Assembly: GCF_001659605.2 (NCBI RefSeq)
Contig: NC_035174.2
Coordinates: forward strand, 8,304,402-8,368,401
DNA length: 64,000 nt
Origin: Manihot esculenta
Taxonomy: Eukaryota; Streptophyta; Magnoliopsida; Malpighiales; Euphorbiaceae
Direction of reading: 5' to 3'
Shown here: piece after piece, positions 38,097 through 49,363 of the stretch
Layout of the letters: each line of letters begins with the position of its first letter
How positions within the stretch are numbered: the first letter of the stretch is position 1
Position numbers and translations under genes: made by a program
Notes under the pieces: generated by a model
The model's input: the letters and a program-made list of their open reading frames with translations, nothing else
What the model was told of the DNA's origin: nothing
Databases searched by the model: none

Positions 38097-38783
38097 TTCT
38101 TTGTGTTAAACTGGCATCTTAGGAAACCTATATATAGGCCAGTGATGTGTGACAGGTAAAGACAACAAAGGTTTTTAAGTTTCATCCTCAATTTTCTTCG
38201 GTTTTGTATTATTGCAGTGAGAGACATCTATGTGATCCACTTCAAAAGCCAAAAAAAAGGACAAAAAAAAAAGTGATGTAAGATGCTAATGTTCTGGTGA
38301 TGGATAGATGAAGCCGCTGGAGTCTGGACTCTTCTCCATAATGATAATATTTGCATTTAACTTGCTCTATATTGATAATATACAAAGAATAGGACCATAA
38401 AAGATATGTAAACTATTCCATTCGGTCCGACTAGGCAAGAGAAGGCTCGGTTTATGGAGTATGTAGATCAAACCATTAATATCCCTTGACCTCGCTCGTG
38501 TTCAAAGTGAACAAGCTGACCACTTCAAAACCTAAACTACAAATGGAAATTAAATGTGGAGGCTACTTTGAAGACAAATACAAATCTTGACCGACCTCTT
38601 CAAAACCTAGAGTGAACGGACATATCTCTTCAAAACTCAAACTACAACGAGACATTGAATACAGGCCCAGCCGATTTCAGTGATCGGAAAAAACTCACCC
38701 TTACATAAGTCTGATGAGCCTGTGTGACTTGATGAAACCAGAGTAAGATGCCGACTTCCAACACGATAGTTGACCCCTCTAAC
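38097..38783. other. upstream region of the NPF gene, up to the copia LTR
   Basis: Promoter side of the transporter. The part from 38,430 to 38,780 has several repeats of CTTCAAAAC(C/T)(T/C)A and CGACCTC-like words and may be an old repeat fragment. No gene is supported. Confidence 0.45.
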
Positions 38784-40337
38784 TGTTAGTGTATATGCCC
38801 TAGACCATTATCTTGGACCTTTTTGTATGTCATTTTGGTTATTAATAAAAGATGTTTTTATCATTATTATTTGTTTGCATGTTACATAATAATGATTATC
38901 ATCATTGGTTACTTATTATTATATTGATAATAATAAAATATAACTGGTATGGTTATTGATTGATAATCATGAGATGATTATGTATATGTTGATATAATTC
39001 AATAATCATAAATACTTGTTGGAGAACAAAGTATTGGATGGACCCGCATTGAGATCACTACATGGGTCATTGTCATAAGTGAATTTCAAAATAGTTATGT
39101 TTTAATCCTTTGACTTGAGATTGTCATAGTTTCCAACATAAGGACTATTATGTTTTGACATAACCAAACGTTGTCTTTAATCGGACAATCATAAAAGTTA
39201 TGATTGAGCATAATAAAAATTATGTAGAGGATAATGAACAATCAAGATATGATTTGTCCCTCTCTATGAGAGAGATATCTTCTGGGCCCCTCGATAAGTG
39301 AGATTGAGAAATGCATGACCGTGCTCAAATGAATTGATAGTGTGATCAATATCATTTGAATTTATCAGTCTACTTAGAGATCGAGAAATCATAAGTTTGA
39401 ACATTATAAGTTTGACATTGACCATGACTTATGTTCAAACTAGATATCGTGTGACAAAGGGATTAATTCATGTTCTATTTGTTAGACTTTATCAGACTAT
39501 TGATCCTCATATTAGTTGGGTAGTCATAATATCTTGCTAGAGGCCACTTATGACTTATGGGCCTATTGCCAATTAATGTGAGTCTATTGGGTCACACACA
39601 AAAGAACGTTGTTGATGTGCTATGTCATATTAATGGGCCCAAAGCCTATTAATATAATTAATAATAATAAAGTGTTATTATTATTAATAATTAATAATAA
39701 TAAAATGTTATTATTATTATTAATATAATTAATAATAATAAAATGTTATTATTATTAATTATTTATTATTATGAGATAATAATATTTAAAAGATCTGCAG
39801 TCTATCTGTAAGTGTTATAGATAAAGGACTCTATCACATAAGATATTTGAGTATCTGCGAGATTGTGATAGTTGGTTATGAACACAATTCCTTTTAGGAA
39901 AAGGAGTTGTAGGCAAAATACAACTCCTTTTAGGAAAAGAAGTTGTGAGAAAAACACAACTTCTTTTAGGAAAAGGATTTGTGTGAAAACAAAAGACTGA
40001 AACATATAAATACCCCTTCTACGAATTGTGGAGGGGATGTTTTTTGGGAAAACTCAGTCTAAAAGATTGCAGATTGTGGAGCACATAATCTATCCATCTT
40101 TGAGAGAACTAGCACTCTAGAAGGATAGAAGACATTCGTGTGGATACCATAGAGGGTGTTCATTTGAAAAGGCAGCACCATCAGTCCAACATTGTATCTT
40201 CTCAACGAGATTAACAGATTAGTCTCCAATCCTTTTGTAAATTAAACGAAACACTCGGATTCTGAGAAAGGAAATCAACAGAGATTTTATTTTTCCGCTG
40301 CGCAACTGGGTTGCAATAATCTCAGAATTTCCCAACA
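38784..40337 (+). repeat. 5' LTR of the copia element
   Basis: Begins TGTTAGTGTATATG and ends TTCCCAACA, immediately before an initiator tRNA-Met primer-binding site. It includes an AT-rich block of repeated AATAATAATAAAATGTTATT words (about 39,650-39,780). It also includes three tandem copies of a roughly 35-bp unit built on CTTTTAGGAAAAG(G/A) (39,889-39,985), the last preceding a TATAAATACC-type TATA region at about 40,006. No 3' LTR is present in the window, so the length of 1,554 bp cannot be confirmed by comparison. Confidence 0.75.
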
Positions 40338-40338
40338 G

Positions 40339-40350
40339 TGGTATCAGAGC
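40339..40350 (+). other. primer-binding site of the copia element (initiator tRNA-Met)
   Basis: TGGTATCAGAGC lies one base after the LTR end. It is complementary to the 3' end of plant initiator tRNA-Met, the usual primer for copia and many gypsy elements. Confidence 0.9.
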
Positions 40351-40654
40351 CTATCTGTGCTTTTCGTTTAAATTAATTATGCCATGATTGATATTATATA
40401 TGCGATATATATTTATTAGAATGGTATGATAATTGTGGATAAATGATTGGATCATTTAGATAACTTTAATTTTTGTTAGAAAAATTAAATTAAAATTTTT
40501 GAATTTAAAATCAAAATTATTTTGATTCATTGTTTTAAGTTTTAATTGTTAAACTAAAACAACAACAATTAATTAATTAATTAATTAAATAGTTAATTAA
40601 TTAATTAATTAAAATGGATTTTATAGAAATCTGGAAAATGATCTGCAGCGGTTG

Positions 40655-40835
40655 GAACGCCGTGCACAGCTGCAGATTGCGTGACCAATGGGCGCGCACT
40701 TGGAGGGCCGCGCGCCCCGGAGGGCCGCGATCCCCAGTGGGTCGCGCACTGGCGTGGCGCGCCTCGCGCGCCCGTGGGCCGCGCACCGGTGGTTCGCCCG
40801 CCGGTGAGTCGCGCGACGGATGGTGCGGCCAGAGC
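40655..40835 (+). repeat. GC-rich degenerate 17-bp tandem repeat in the copia leader
   Basis: About eight units of 15-20 bp such as GGGCCGCGCACCGGTG, GGGTCGCGCACTGGCGT and GGGCCGCGATCCCCAGT follow one another. The block is very GC-rich although both flanks are strongly AT-rich, including a (TTAA)n run at 40,569-40,610 just before it. It sits between primer-binding site and gag, where packaging or translation-control structures are found in retroelements. Confidence 0.8.
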
Positions 40836-40907
40836 CTCTTCCTGAGGAAGAAGATCCCCTATTTACAATTCTGCCCCTAGAATTAAAAATAATAATAATA
40901 ATAAATA

Positions 40908-41300
40908 AATTTGAGAAAATAAATTATTTTCTTTTAGTTTTTAAATCAGATTTAAATGACTATATTTCATTATTTTCTTTTATTCTTTAAATTAGATTTA
41001 AATGACTATATTTTATTGTCATATGTTAGTATGAGATACTATACATTATTGTCTATATATATATATGTATGCATATAGAATGCTATAATATATATATGCA
41101 AGACAAAATAATTATAAGAAAATAAATTATTTTATTTTAGTCTTTAAATCAGATTTAAATGACTATGTAAAATAATTTTATTTTAATTTTTATTATTTTG
41201 TTATACATTAGTATGAGATATTATACATAATAGTCTATATATATATGTATGCATATTGGATGCTATAATATATATATATATATGCAAGATAAAATAATTA
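40908..41300 (+). repeat. tandem duplication of about 195 bp in the copia leader
   Basis: Two diverged copies follow each other, at about 40,908-41,113 and 41,117-41,300. Both contain AATCAGATTTAAATGACTAT, then TTAGTATGAGATA, TATGTATGCATAT, ATGCTATAATATATATAT and GCAAGA(C/T)AAAATAATT. Several point differences suggest the duplication predates this insertion. Confidence 0.75.
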
Positions 41301-41777
41301 AAATTAAAATTGAACCCTTACTCTAAAATTTTAAGTTTTAATGCCACCCATATATTAAATACCTATCAAGACTAAGATCACCAAAATGCAGGTTTTGGCA
41401 AAGCAAAGTGCATTAGCTTATCCTAGTAAGATAGGATGAGTAATGGTCACTCATTTATTTAATTTTGGTTGAGCTTAATTAGACTATCAAAACGGTTTTG
41501 AGCCTAAGGCATTAGATGGGGTATAACATGCATTTGACATATGATGTCAATACCTCATAATCTAAGAGTTATATTAGATGTAATTGGTAAGGGGTTACCT
41601 ACCTAAATAACTTAATTCTAAGCGTCATGCCAAAGCTGACTTAGAATTAGATGAAATATGGATCTTAGCCCACTAAAATATTATTATTATTTTGAGGGTT
41701 ATATTTTAGTGGGAGATTATTATCACCTCAATATTAATTTACTAAATTGATTATGTTTGCATATTTTGTAGATAATT

Positions 41778-42827
41778 ATGGCTGTTAATAACAATTCCAC
41801 CTTATCACTGCGATCCATCCTTAAGAAGGATAAACTGAAAGTTAATGGGCCTAAGGGACGAGGCAAGCCTAAATGGCAATTCAAGGCAAAAGTTCCTAAG
41901 GAAATAGTTCCTAAGGAAGGAATCTGCTTCCATTGCAAGGAACCAGGGCATTGGAAGAGAAATTGCAAACTCTACTTGGATGAGTGCAAGAAGAAGAAGA
42001 GTAGTGAGACTACGACTTCAGGTATTTATGTTATAGATATTAATTTATCTATTTCTACTTCATGGGTATTAGATACCGGATGTGGCTCTCACATTTGTAC
42101 AAATGTGAAGGGTCTCAAAAGGAGTAGAAAACTGAAAAAGGGCGATGTGGACCTACGTGTAGGCAATGGAGCAAGAGTTGCTGCCATAGCTGTAGGGACA
42201 TATGAACTTGTGTTGCCCAATGCGCTTTTGCTAGTTTTGAACAATTGCTTTTATGTTCCTACTTTGAGTAGGAATATTATTTCAGTTTCTGTTTTGGACG
42301 ATGAAGGTTTTTCATTTCTTATTAAGAATAAGAAATGCTCCATTAATAAAGATGATTTGCTTTATTGTATTGCAAATTCATATGATGGCCTTTATGTCCT
42401 TGATCTAGATGATTCTAGAGACAACAATATCTATAACATAACTTCTAAGAAAACTAAGCCAAATAAGTTAAACCCAACATATTTATGGCACTGTCGTCTT
42501 AGCCATATAAATGAGAATCGCATATCTAAGCTCCATAAGGATGGTTTATTAGATTCATTTGATTTTGAATCATTTGAAAATTGTGAATCTTGTTTACTTG
42601 GTAAGATGACAAAGGACCCTTTTACTAGACAAGGTCAAAGGGTTTCAGACTTATTGGGCTTAATACATACAGATGTATGTGGCCCACTAAGCATTAGTGC
42701 TAGGGGAGGTTATCAGTACTTCATTACATTCATTGATGATTTCAGTAGGTATGGTTATGTCTACCTAATGAAACATAAGCATGAATCTTTTGAAATGTTT
42801 AGAACTTTTCAAAATGAAGTACAAAAT
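41778..42827 (+). pseudogene. copia polyprotein, gag (shortened) - protease - integrase 5' part
   Basis: From the ATG at 41,778 the frame encodes a short gag N-terminus (STLSLRSILKKDKL), then directly a basic linker and a CCHC zinc knuckle (CFHCKEPGHWKRNC). Next come a protease with the active site WVLDTGCGSHIC, the GAG-pre-integrase HHCC region (LSHI, CESCLLGK) and the start of the integrase core (HTDVCGPLS, FIDDFSRYGYVYLM). Only about 45 residues precede the zinc knuckle, whereas copia gag usually has more than 200 there, so the capsid part is deleted without breaking the frame. The nested gypsy element interrupts the frame at 42,828. Confidence 0.88.
42823..42827 (+). repeat. left target-site duplication AAAAT of the young gypsy element
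   Basis: AAAAT directly before the LTR matches AAAAT at 51,595-51,599 directly after the second LTR. Such 5-bp duplications are made by gypsy integrases. Confidence 0.92.
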
Positions 42828-45058
42828 TGTAATACCCGGCTTGAGTCCGGCGTCGGCATTCCTGTTTACCGGTGGAATGTTAGATGGTCAAGTGCTATTA
42901 TGTGTTATATGAGATGTTTTAAGATGACGGGAAGTGAGTAGTGAGGTGAACTGACCTAAGGCAGGTGAGCCAAGTTCGGCCGCCGAAAGTAAGTTCGGCC
43001 GCCGAAAGTGTTTGGCTTCCGAAGGGAAGTTCGGCCCCCGAATGTTGCATGGTCTTGCACGTGATTGGGCAGCCGACGATGAGTTGGCCAGCCAAGCTGA
43101 GTCATGGCTTTTGACAGATGTTGGCCTCAGATTCTTGCCATGAATTAGCCACGTTTTTGCTGACTCTTCTGCAAGTGTTTAGAGCAGCTCATGCAGGAGT
43201 TTGCTCATTCACCAAGTTGAGAACGGTTGTGAAGCAAAAAGTGAGTTTGAGAGAGTTTGAGAGTGTGAGAGGGGGTGATCCGTTTTCCCTTGTTCAGAGT
43301 GTGTAGTTTCGTACTACAGGAGGTAAGTGATGTTCTTGAATATGTTTTCTGAAGGTTTTAGGGGGATTTGAGGAAGGAGATGCATGCTTAGGTTTTTAAT
43401 GGTTGTTTTGATGTTTTATGCATGTATACATGTTTATGTGTTATGTTAGATTTGTTGTTTGGGGTTATTAGCTAGTCTTGGACCCCTGTGATCATATACA
43501 TGAGTATATGTATGTTGAGGAGGTGAAGTTTGCATGGTTTCAGACGTTGAAGGAAAGAAGGAGATGGTTTGTCGTTGACACTGAGTTCTGGATGAACTCA
43601 GGTTCGGCAGCCGAAGGTTCATTCGGCCGCCGAACCTCTTGCATGGTGGCTTAGGCTGCCATAGCTTGCCCCCGCGAGTTGTGCATGTTCGGCTCTGTTT
43701 GGGGGATTCGGCCGCCGAAGGTGCCGCCGAAGGGTAGAGACTTTCGTCTCTGGAGTGCCTTGTGGCCTCCGAAACTTGCCCCCGAAAGGGTTCGGCCGCC
43801 GAACATAGAGATTCGGCCGCCGAAGGTGCTTGAGTTTCGTCTCTGGAGAGGACATTCGGCCGCCGAACCTGCCGCCGAAAGTGTTCTGTCCAGCTTTTCT
43901 TTTGCATGCTTTGCATGGCTAGTTAAGTGAGTTTCAGGGGATTCTTGGGGAGTGTAATAGAAGTATTGATAAGTTAGTTTGGTCCCTCATTTGAGTCCAT
44001 CTGTATAGGTACAGACCAGAGGAACCAGAGAGAGCAGCAGTGAGTACTGCTCCAGAGATTCAGAACCTGCAGAGTCAGTCAGTCCAGAGCCAGAGGTGAG
44101 TGGAACTAAACTTATGACTTTTAATTGAATCACAAACTGCTTTTAGCATATCTCATGCATCATGTTTATGCCATAGGTTGATTGCATTAGTATTCACGAA
44201 TATGTTGCATTGCATTGTTATTGATGATGTGAGTAAATGCTGAATGATCCAATAGTCACAGACAGGAAGACCAGGAGCCTTTGACGACGCCCTGGCACGT
44301 ATAGCAAAGACCAGGAGCCTTTGACTACGCCCTGGCAGGTATATAGCAAAGTCCAGGAGCCTTTGACTACGCCCTGGCAATGGTAAGTTCACAGGTGTTA
44401 TATACACATATACATATATGACAGGAAGACCAGGTGCTCGATTCTACGCCCTGGCACAGAGTTACTGGGACTATGTGGTGACAGGTTTACTCTTGATGTG
44501 GCTTGTCTGTGTTATGGCGCATTCCATGAGATCATATTTTACTAAGATGTTTTACTGTTCTACTCACTGGGCTATAGAGCTCATCCCACTCCCTTAACCC
44601 CAGTTTTGTAGGTTCAGTGTACAGTGTACAGGGACAGTCCAGCAGATTACAGAAAGAGTAAAGAAATTTGTAATAGCTTAGAGTGGACATGTAATATTAA
44701 AGAGATGTAATAGTTGTTGCTTGACCTAGACCTAGTGATGTATGTATTGTACATGATCTGTATATGTCTATATGTTTTCCTGCATGTGAAAACCAGGCTT
44801 AACAGGTATGAGTTACCCATCTAGAGCAAGCTCTAGTCAGGGATACAGAGTACAGAGTACATGAGTACAGAGTACAGAGATAGTGCATGCACAGGTTAAG
44901 CCTTGGTTCAGCAAAGAGTTTTATTTTCACAGAAAATGTATGATCATGTATGAGGGTTACAGGTACACAGAGAGTATAGCAGGCTTGCTACGGGTTCTGG
45001 CGGCCTTAAGCCGACCTGAATCCTAGCGCCGGTGACGGTCTTTTTTGGGGTCGTTACA
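42828..45058 (+). repeat. 5' LTR of the young gypsy element
   Basis: Begins TGTAATACCCGGCTTGAG and ends TTTTTTGGGGTCGTTACA. It contains seven copies of TTCGGCCGCCGAA (two near 42,974-43,006 and five at 43,621-43,866) and four tandem units of the CCAGG...GCCCTGGCA minisatellite at 44,268-44,457. Open frames inside it have identical copies in the other LTR and no family signal. Confidence 0.95.
44268..44457 (+). repeat. LTR minisatellite, four units of CCAGG...GCCCTGGCA
   Basis: Units such as CCAGGAGCCTTTGACTACGC followed by CCTGGCA recur four times at about 40-70 bp spacing. Each unit opens with CCAGG and closes with CCTGG, so each can fold back. The same unit type is found at the matching place in the other LTRs of the window (50,804-50,993; 54,743-54,890; 58,966-59,119; 61,131-61,280). 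Confidence 0.85.
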
Positions 45059-45061
45059 GAT

Positions 45062-45073
45062 TGGTATCAGAGC
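45062..45073 (+). other. primer-binding site of the young gypsy element
   Basis: TGGTATCAGAGC three bases after the LTR end, complementary to initiator tRNA-Met. Confidence 0.92.
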
Positions 45074-45278
45074 CTTAGGTTCACATGATCGGACCTATAG
45101 AGACAGTGTTGGGCTCAGACAGGTAGAAGTGGTCAAGCACAATAGGAAATATCATGTCCACTAGGATAGGGTCTTGAGTCCTATCTGCTATGATATGCTA
45201 TGAGTATTGTTGTGTATGATTGATATGTGATGTTTATGTGCTAAAGTGGTATGTTATATGTTGTGTTTCCAGAGTAAG

Positions 45279-45545
45279 ATGCGAGGAACTCGTCGATCAG
45301 CTCGATTGACTGGAGTCCCACCAGAGAATGAGAGACCAGCTGCTCGTCCTCCTGCATTGCCAAGGGCAAGGTCTCAGAGATCGAGCAGGGAAGGTATGTC
45401 AATAGACCCTAGAAGGTCTGTAGACGAGAGCAGAAGAGGAGTAGTTAGGGGAGGAAGATCAGAGGAAAGGAGGGAAGCTATGGAAATAGAGCGAGAGGAA
45501 CAAGGAAAGGGTTCTGGAATAAAGTCAAGTCAGGTCTGGGAATAG
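45279..45545 (+). pseudogene. gag remnant of the young gypsy element, capsid deleted
   Basis: From the ATG at 45,279 the frame gives MRGTRRSARLTGVPPENE and a basic, Arg-rich N-terminal region, then ends at TAA within about 90 residues. In the related minus-strand element the same N-terminus is followed by a Pro/Tyr-rich linker and a capsid domain of several hundred residues before the zinc knuckle. Here the sequence jumps almost at once to the knuckle ([12 protein letters not shown] at about 45,580, in another frame). The capsid is therefore lost and the fusion is out of frame. Confidence 0.82.
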
Positions 45546-45616
45546 GTAGTGGCTCAAGCTCTGGCACAGCTCCAGTCTGCAGACGATGCGGAAAACCACA
45601 TGGAGGAGTTTGTCGG

Positions 45617-48600
45617 TTGGGATCTACAGCTTGTTTTCGATGTGGACAGGAAGGGCATATTGCTCGGGATTGTCCGCAGATGACTTTTGCACCATCCCAG
45701 CAGATGAGTTCAGGCAGTGTGGTACAGCCAGTTGTACGGCCAGTAGCTCCAGTCATGCCTCAGACTAGTGGCAGAGGCAGAGGTAGAGGGGTAGCCTCTA
45801 CGTCCGCAGCAGGTTCCCGAGGTGGAAATCCGGTAGCCCCAGCACGGATTTTCACAGTGACACAGGAGGAGGCTAACACGTCGAACACAGTGGTGTCAGG
45901 TAATCTCATCATTGGGTGTTCAGATGTGTATGCTTTGATGGACCCCGGTGCTTCTCATTCCTTTATTGCTTCGAGAGCCATAGAGCGATTGGGTTTGATC
46001 AGTTCTGAGTTAGAGTATCCTCTCTGGGTCAGTGGACCTAGATGTGACCCATCAGTGGCAGTGTCAGTCTGTCGTTTCAGTCCAGTGTTTATAGAGGGTA
46101 GATGCCTTCCAGCTGACCTTGTGGTTCTAGACTTGACAGATTTTGATGTCATTCTAGGGATGGATTGGCTATCTGCATATAGTGCTACGTTGGACTGTCG
46201 AGAGAAGTTAGTGAGTCTCAGAGATCAGGATGGGTCAGAGTGTGTCTTCAGAGGAGACAGGAGAGGTACACCCAGAGGTATGATTTCAGCCCTTCAGGCT
46301 CGTCGTTTGCTTAGGAGGGGTTGTCAGGGGTTTCTAGCTCATGTGAGAGAGCTAGACAGTCAGGTTAGGGAACCAGCCACAGTACCAGTAGTCCGAGAGT
46401 TTCTCGATGTGTTCCCAGACGATTTGCCAGGACTACCACCTGATAGGGAGATAGGGTTTGAAATTGAATTATTGCCAGGTACTAGACCTATCTCTATTCC
46501 TCCCTACAGGATGGCGCCAGCTGAGTTAACAGAGTTGAAAGCACAGGTGCAGGACTTGGTAGATAAGGGTTTCATCCGCCCTAGTACCTCACCTTGGGGT
46601 GCTCCAGTGCTCTTTGTCAGAAAGAAGGATGGATCCCTTAGACTTTGTATCGACTACAGACAGTTGAACAAGGTCACTATCAAGAATAGGTATCCCTTAC
46701 CTCGGATTGATGATCTATTTGACCAGCTAGCTGGAGCAGGTTGTTTCTCGAAAATAGATCTGAGATCTGGGTATCATCAGTTGAGAGTCAGAGAGGCAGA
46801 TGTGCCTAAGACAGCTTTCCGGACCAGGTATGGGCATTATGAGTTCTTAGTGATGCCGTTCGGGTTGACTAATGCCCCTGCAGCATTTATGGATCTCATG
46901 AACAGGGTATTTAGTGAGTTTCTGGATCACTTTGTCATTGTGTTTATCGATGATATCTTAGTGTATTCCAGAGATGCAGAGGAGCATGCCCAGCATCTGA
47001 GGATAGTTTTGCAGACACTGAGAGAGCATGGTTTATATGCCAAGTTCTCAAAGTGTGAGTTTTGGTTACGGAGCATTACCTTCTTGGGACATGTAGTATC
47101 AGCAGAGGGTATTGAGGTAGATCCCAAGAAGATAGAGGCTGTAGCTAACTGGCCCAGACCCACGACAGTGACTGAGATTAAAAGCTTTCTGGGACTGGCA
47201 GGTTACTACAGGAGGTTCGTTCAGAACTTCTCAAAGATAGCAGCTCCTATGACCAAATTGACTCAGAAGAACCAGAAGTTTATCTGGTCAGACCAGTGTG
47301 AAGAGAGCTTTGAGGAGCTCAAGAGGAGATTGACAACAGCACCAGTGTTAGCTCTGCCTGTGAGTAATGAGGACTTCACAGTGTTCTGTGATGCATCTCG
47401 AGTGGGATTGGGTTGTGTATTGATGCAGAGTGATAGAGTAATAGCTTATGCTTCTAGACAGTTGAAGAAGCACGAGTTAAATTACCCTACCCATGACCTA
47501 GAGATGGCAGCAGTTATCTTTGCACTTAAGATGTGGCGGCATTACCTCTACGGAGTTAAATGCGAGATCTTCACTGATCACAAGAGTTTACAGTACATCT
47601 TAAGTCAGAGAGAGCTGAATTTGCGGCAAAGAAGGTGGGTTGAATTGCTCAGTGATTATGATTGTAAGATCCAGTATCATCCGGGTAAGGCGAATGTTGT
47701 CGCAGACGCCCTAAGCCGGAAGTCACTAGGCAGTTTGTCCCATATAGCAGCAGAGCGGAGACTAGTTGTGATGGAGCTTTATAAGCTCTTTGACGAGGGA
47801 TTACAGCTAGAGTTGTCTGGTACAGGTGCGTTGATAGCACAAATGAGAGTGACACCTGTGTTTCTGGAGCAGATAGCTCAGAGACAGCACGAGGATCCTG
47901 AGTTGATGAAAATTGCCAGGACTGTTCAGTCAGGCAATAGTGCAGAGTTCAGATTTGACAATAAAGGGATCCTTCGCTATGGAAGTCGACTTTGTGTACC
48001 AGATAGGGGCAGTGTGAAGGAAGACATTATGAGGGAAGCTCATAATGCGAGGTATAGTGTTCACCCAGGAGCTACCAAGATGTATCAGGACCTGAAAAGG
48101 GTCTATTGGTGGCCAGCCATGAAGAAAGAAGTGGCGCAGTTCGTGACAGCCTGTGAGGTTTGTCAGCGGGTGAAATTAGAGCATCAGAAACCAGCAGGAA
48201 TGCTTAACCCATTACCGATTCCAGAGTGGAAATGGGAGAACATAGCCATGGATTTTGTAGTGGGTTTACCAGTAGCGTCCAACAGGATAGACTCGATATG
48301 GGTGATTGTGGACAGACTCACGAAATCTGCTCATTTTCTTCCAGTACGGAGTAACTATTCTGTGGATAAGTTGGCACAGGTCTATCTGGATGAGATAGTG
48401 AGGTTACATGGAGTTCCAGTGTCTATAGTTTCAGACAGAGGACCTCAGTTCACTTCTCGCTTTTGGCAGAGTCTGCAAAGTGCGTTGGGCACGAGATTAG
48501 ATTTTAGTACTGCTTTCCACCCACAGACTGATGGACAGTCAGAAAGGACCATCCAGACCATAGAGGATATGCTTCGCTTATGTGTGTTAGACTTTGGCGG

Positions 48601-49285
48601 TTCTTGGAGGCAGCATCTACCTTTGGTGGAGTTTGCCTACAATAACAGTCATCATGCTAGCATTGGGATGGCTCCTTATGAAGCTTTATATGGGAGGAAA
48701 TGCAGATCCCCTGTTTGTTGGGAAGAGGTAGGAGAGAAGGCTCTTGCAGGGCCAGAATTAGTAGACATTACCAGTAGAATGGTGCCCATAATCAGAGAGA
48801 GAATCAGAACAGCTCAGAGTAGACAGAAAAGTTATGCAGATGTGCGCAGAAAACAGTTAGAATTTCAAGAGGGTAATTGGGTATTGCTGAAAGTGTCTCC
48901 AATGAAAGGAGTGGTTCGTTTTGGGAAGAAGGGTAAATTAGCTCCACGGTACATTGGACCCTTTGAGATATTGCAGAGGATCGGAAATGTGTCGTATAAG
49001 CTGGATTTACCTGCTTCTATGGAGAGGATTCACCCGGTATTTCATGTTTCTATGCTACGATAGTTTGTGTCAGATCCGAATCAGGTTCTGAGTGAGCCTG
49101 AGGTGGAGATTCATACAGATCTCACCTATATAGAGCAGCCAGTGCGGATTCTGGACACGCAGATCAGACAGCTAAGGAACAAAGTGATTCCGATGGTGAA
49201 AGTTTTATGGAACCACCATAATCTAGAAGAGTGCACATGGGAGACACGAGAGTCTATGCTCCAGCAGTATCCACATTTATTTTGA
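45617..49285 (+). pseudogene. gypsy pol polyprotein: protease, RT, RNase H, integrase; one in-frame stop
   Basis: An open frame of 1,148 codons runs from the zinc knuckle ([14 protein letters not shown]) through protease ([12 protein letters not shown]), reverse transcriptase ([29 protein letters not shown]), RNase H ([23 protein letters not shown]) and integrase ([43 protein letters not shown]). RT before integrase is the gypsy order. A TAG at 49,061-49,063 stops it just after [10 protein letters not shown]. The frame then continues 74 codons through a chromodomain-like end (VLWNHHNLEECTWETRESML). Related elements usually have a Lys codon at the stop, so a single base change is likely. All catalytic Asp residues of RT are intact. 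Confidence 0.92.
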
Positions 49286-49350
49286 GGTGAGTTTTCTCTG
49301 TTTCGTGTGTTAATTGTGTGTTTTAGGAACATCCGAGGACGAATGTTCTT

Positions 49351-49363
49351 AAGGAGGGGAGAA
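49351..49363 (+). other. polypurine tract of the young gypsy element
   Basis: AAGGAGGGGAGAA lies immediately before the second LTR, as expected for the plus-strand primer. Confidence 0.9.

Noticed and set aside
43446..43916. 156-codon frame, repeated exactly at 49,982-50,452
   Set aside because: It lies inside both gypsy LTRs and reads the TTCGGCCGCCGAA repeats; the duplication is the LTR pair.
45246..45278. Start of gypsy gag at an upstream GTG or ATG
   Set aside because: The ATG at 45,279 aligns with the start of the related minus-strand gag; upstream codons have no counterpart.
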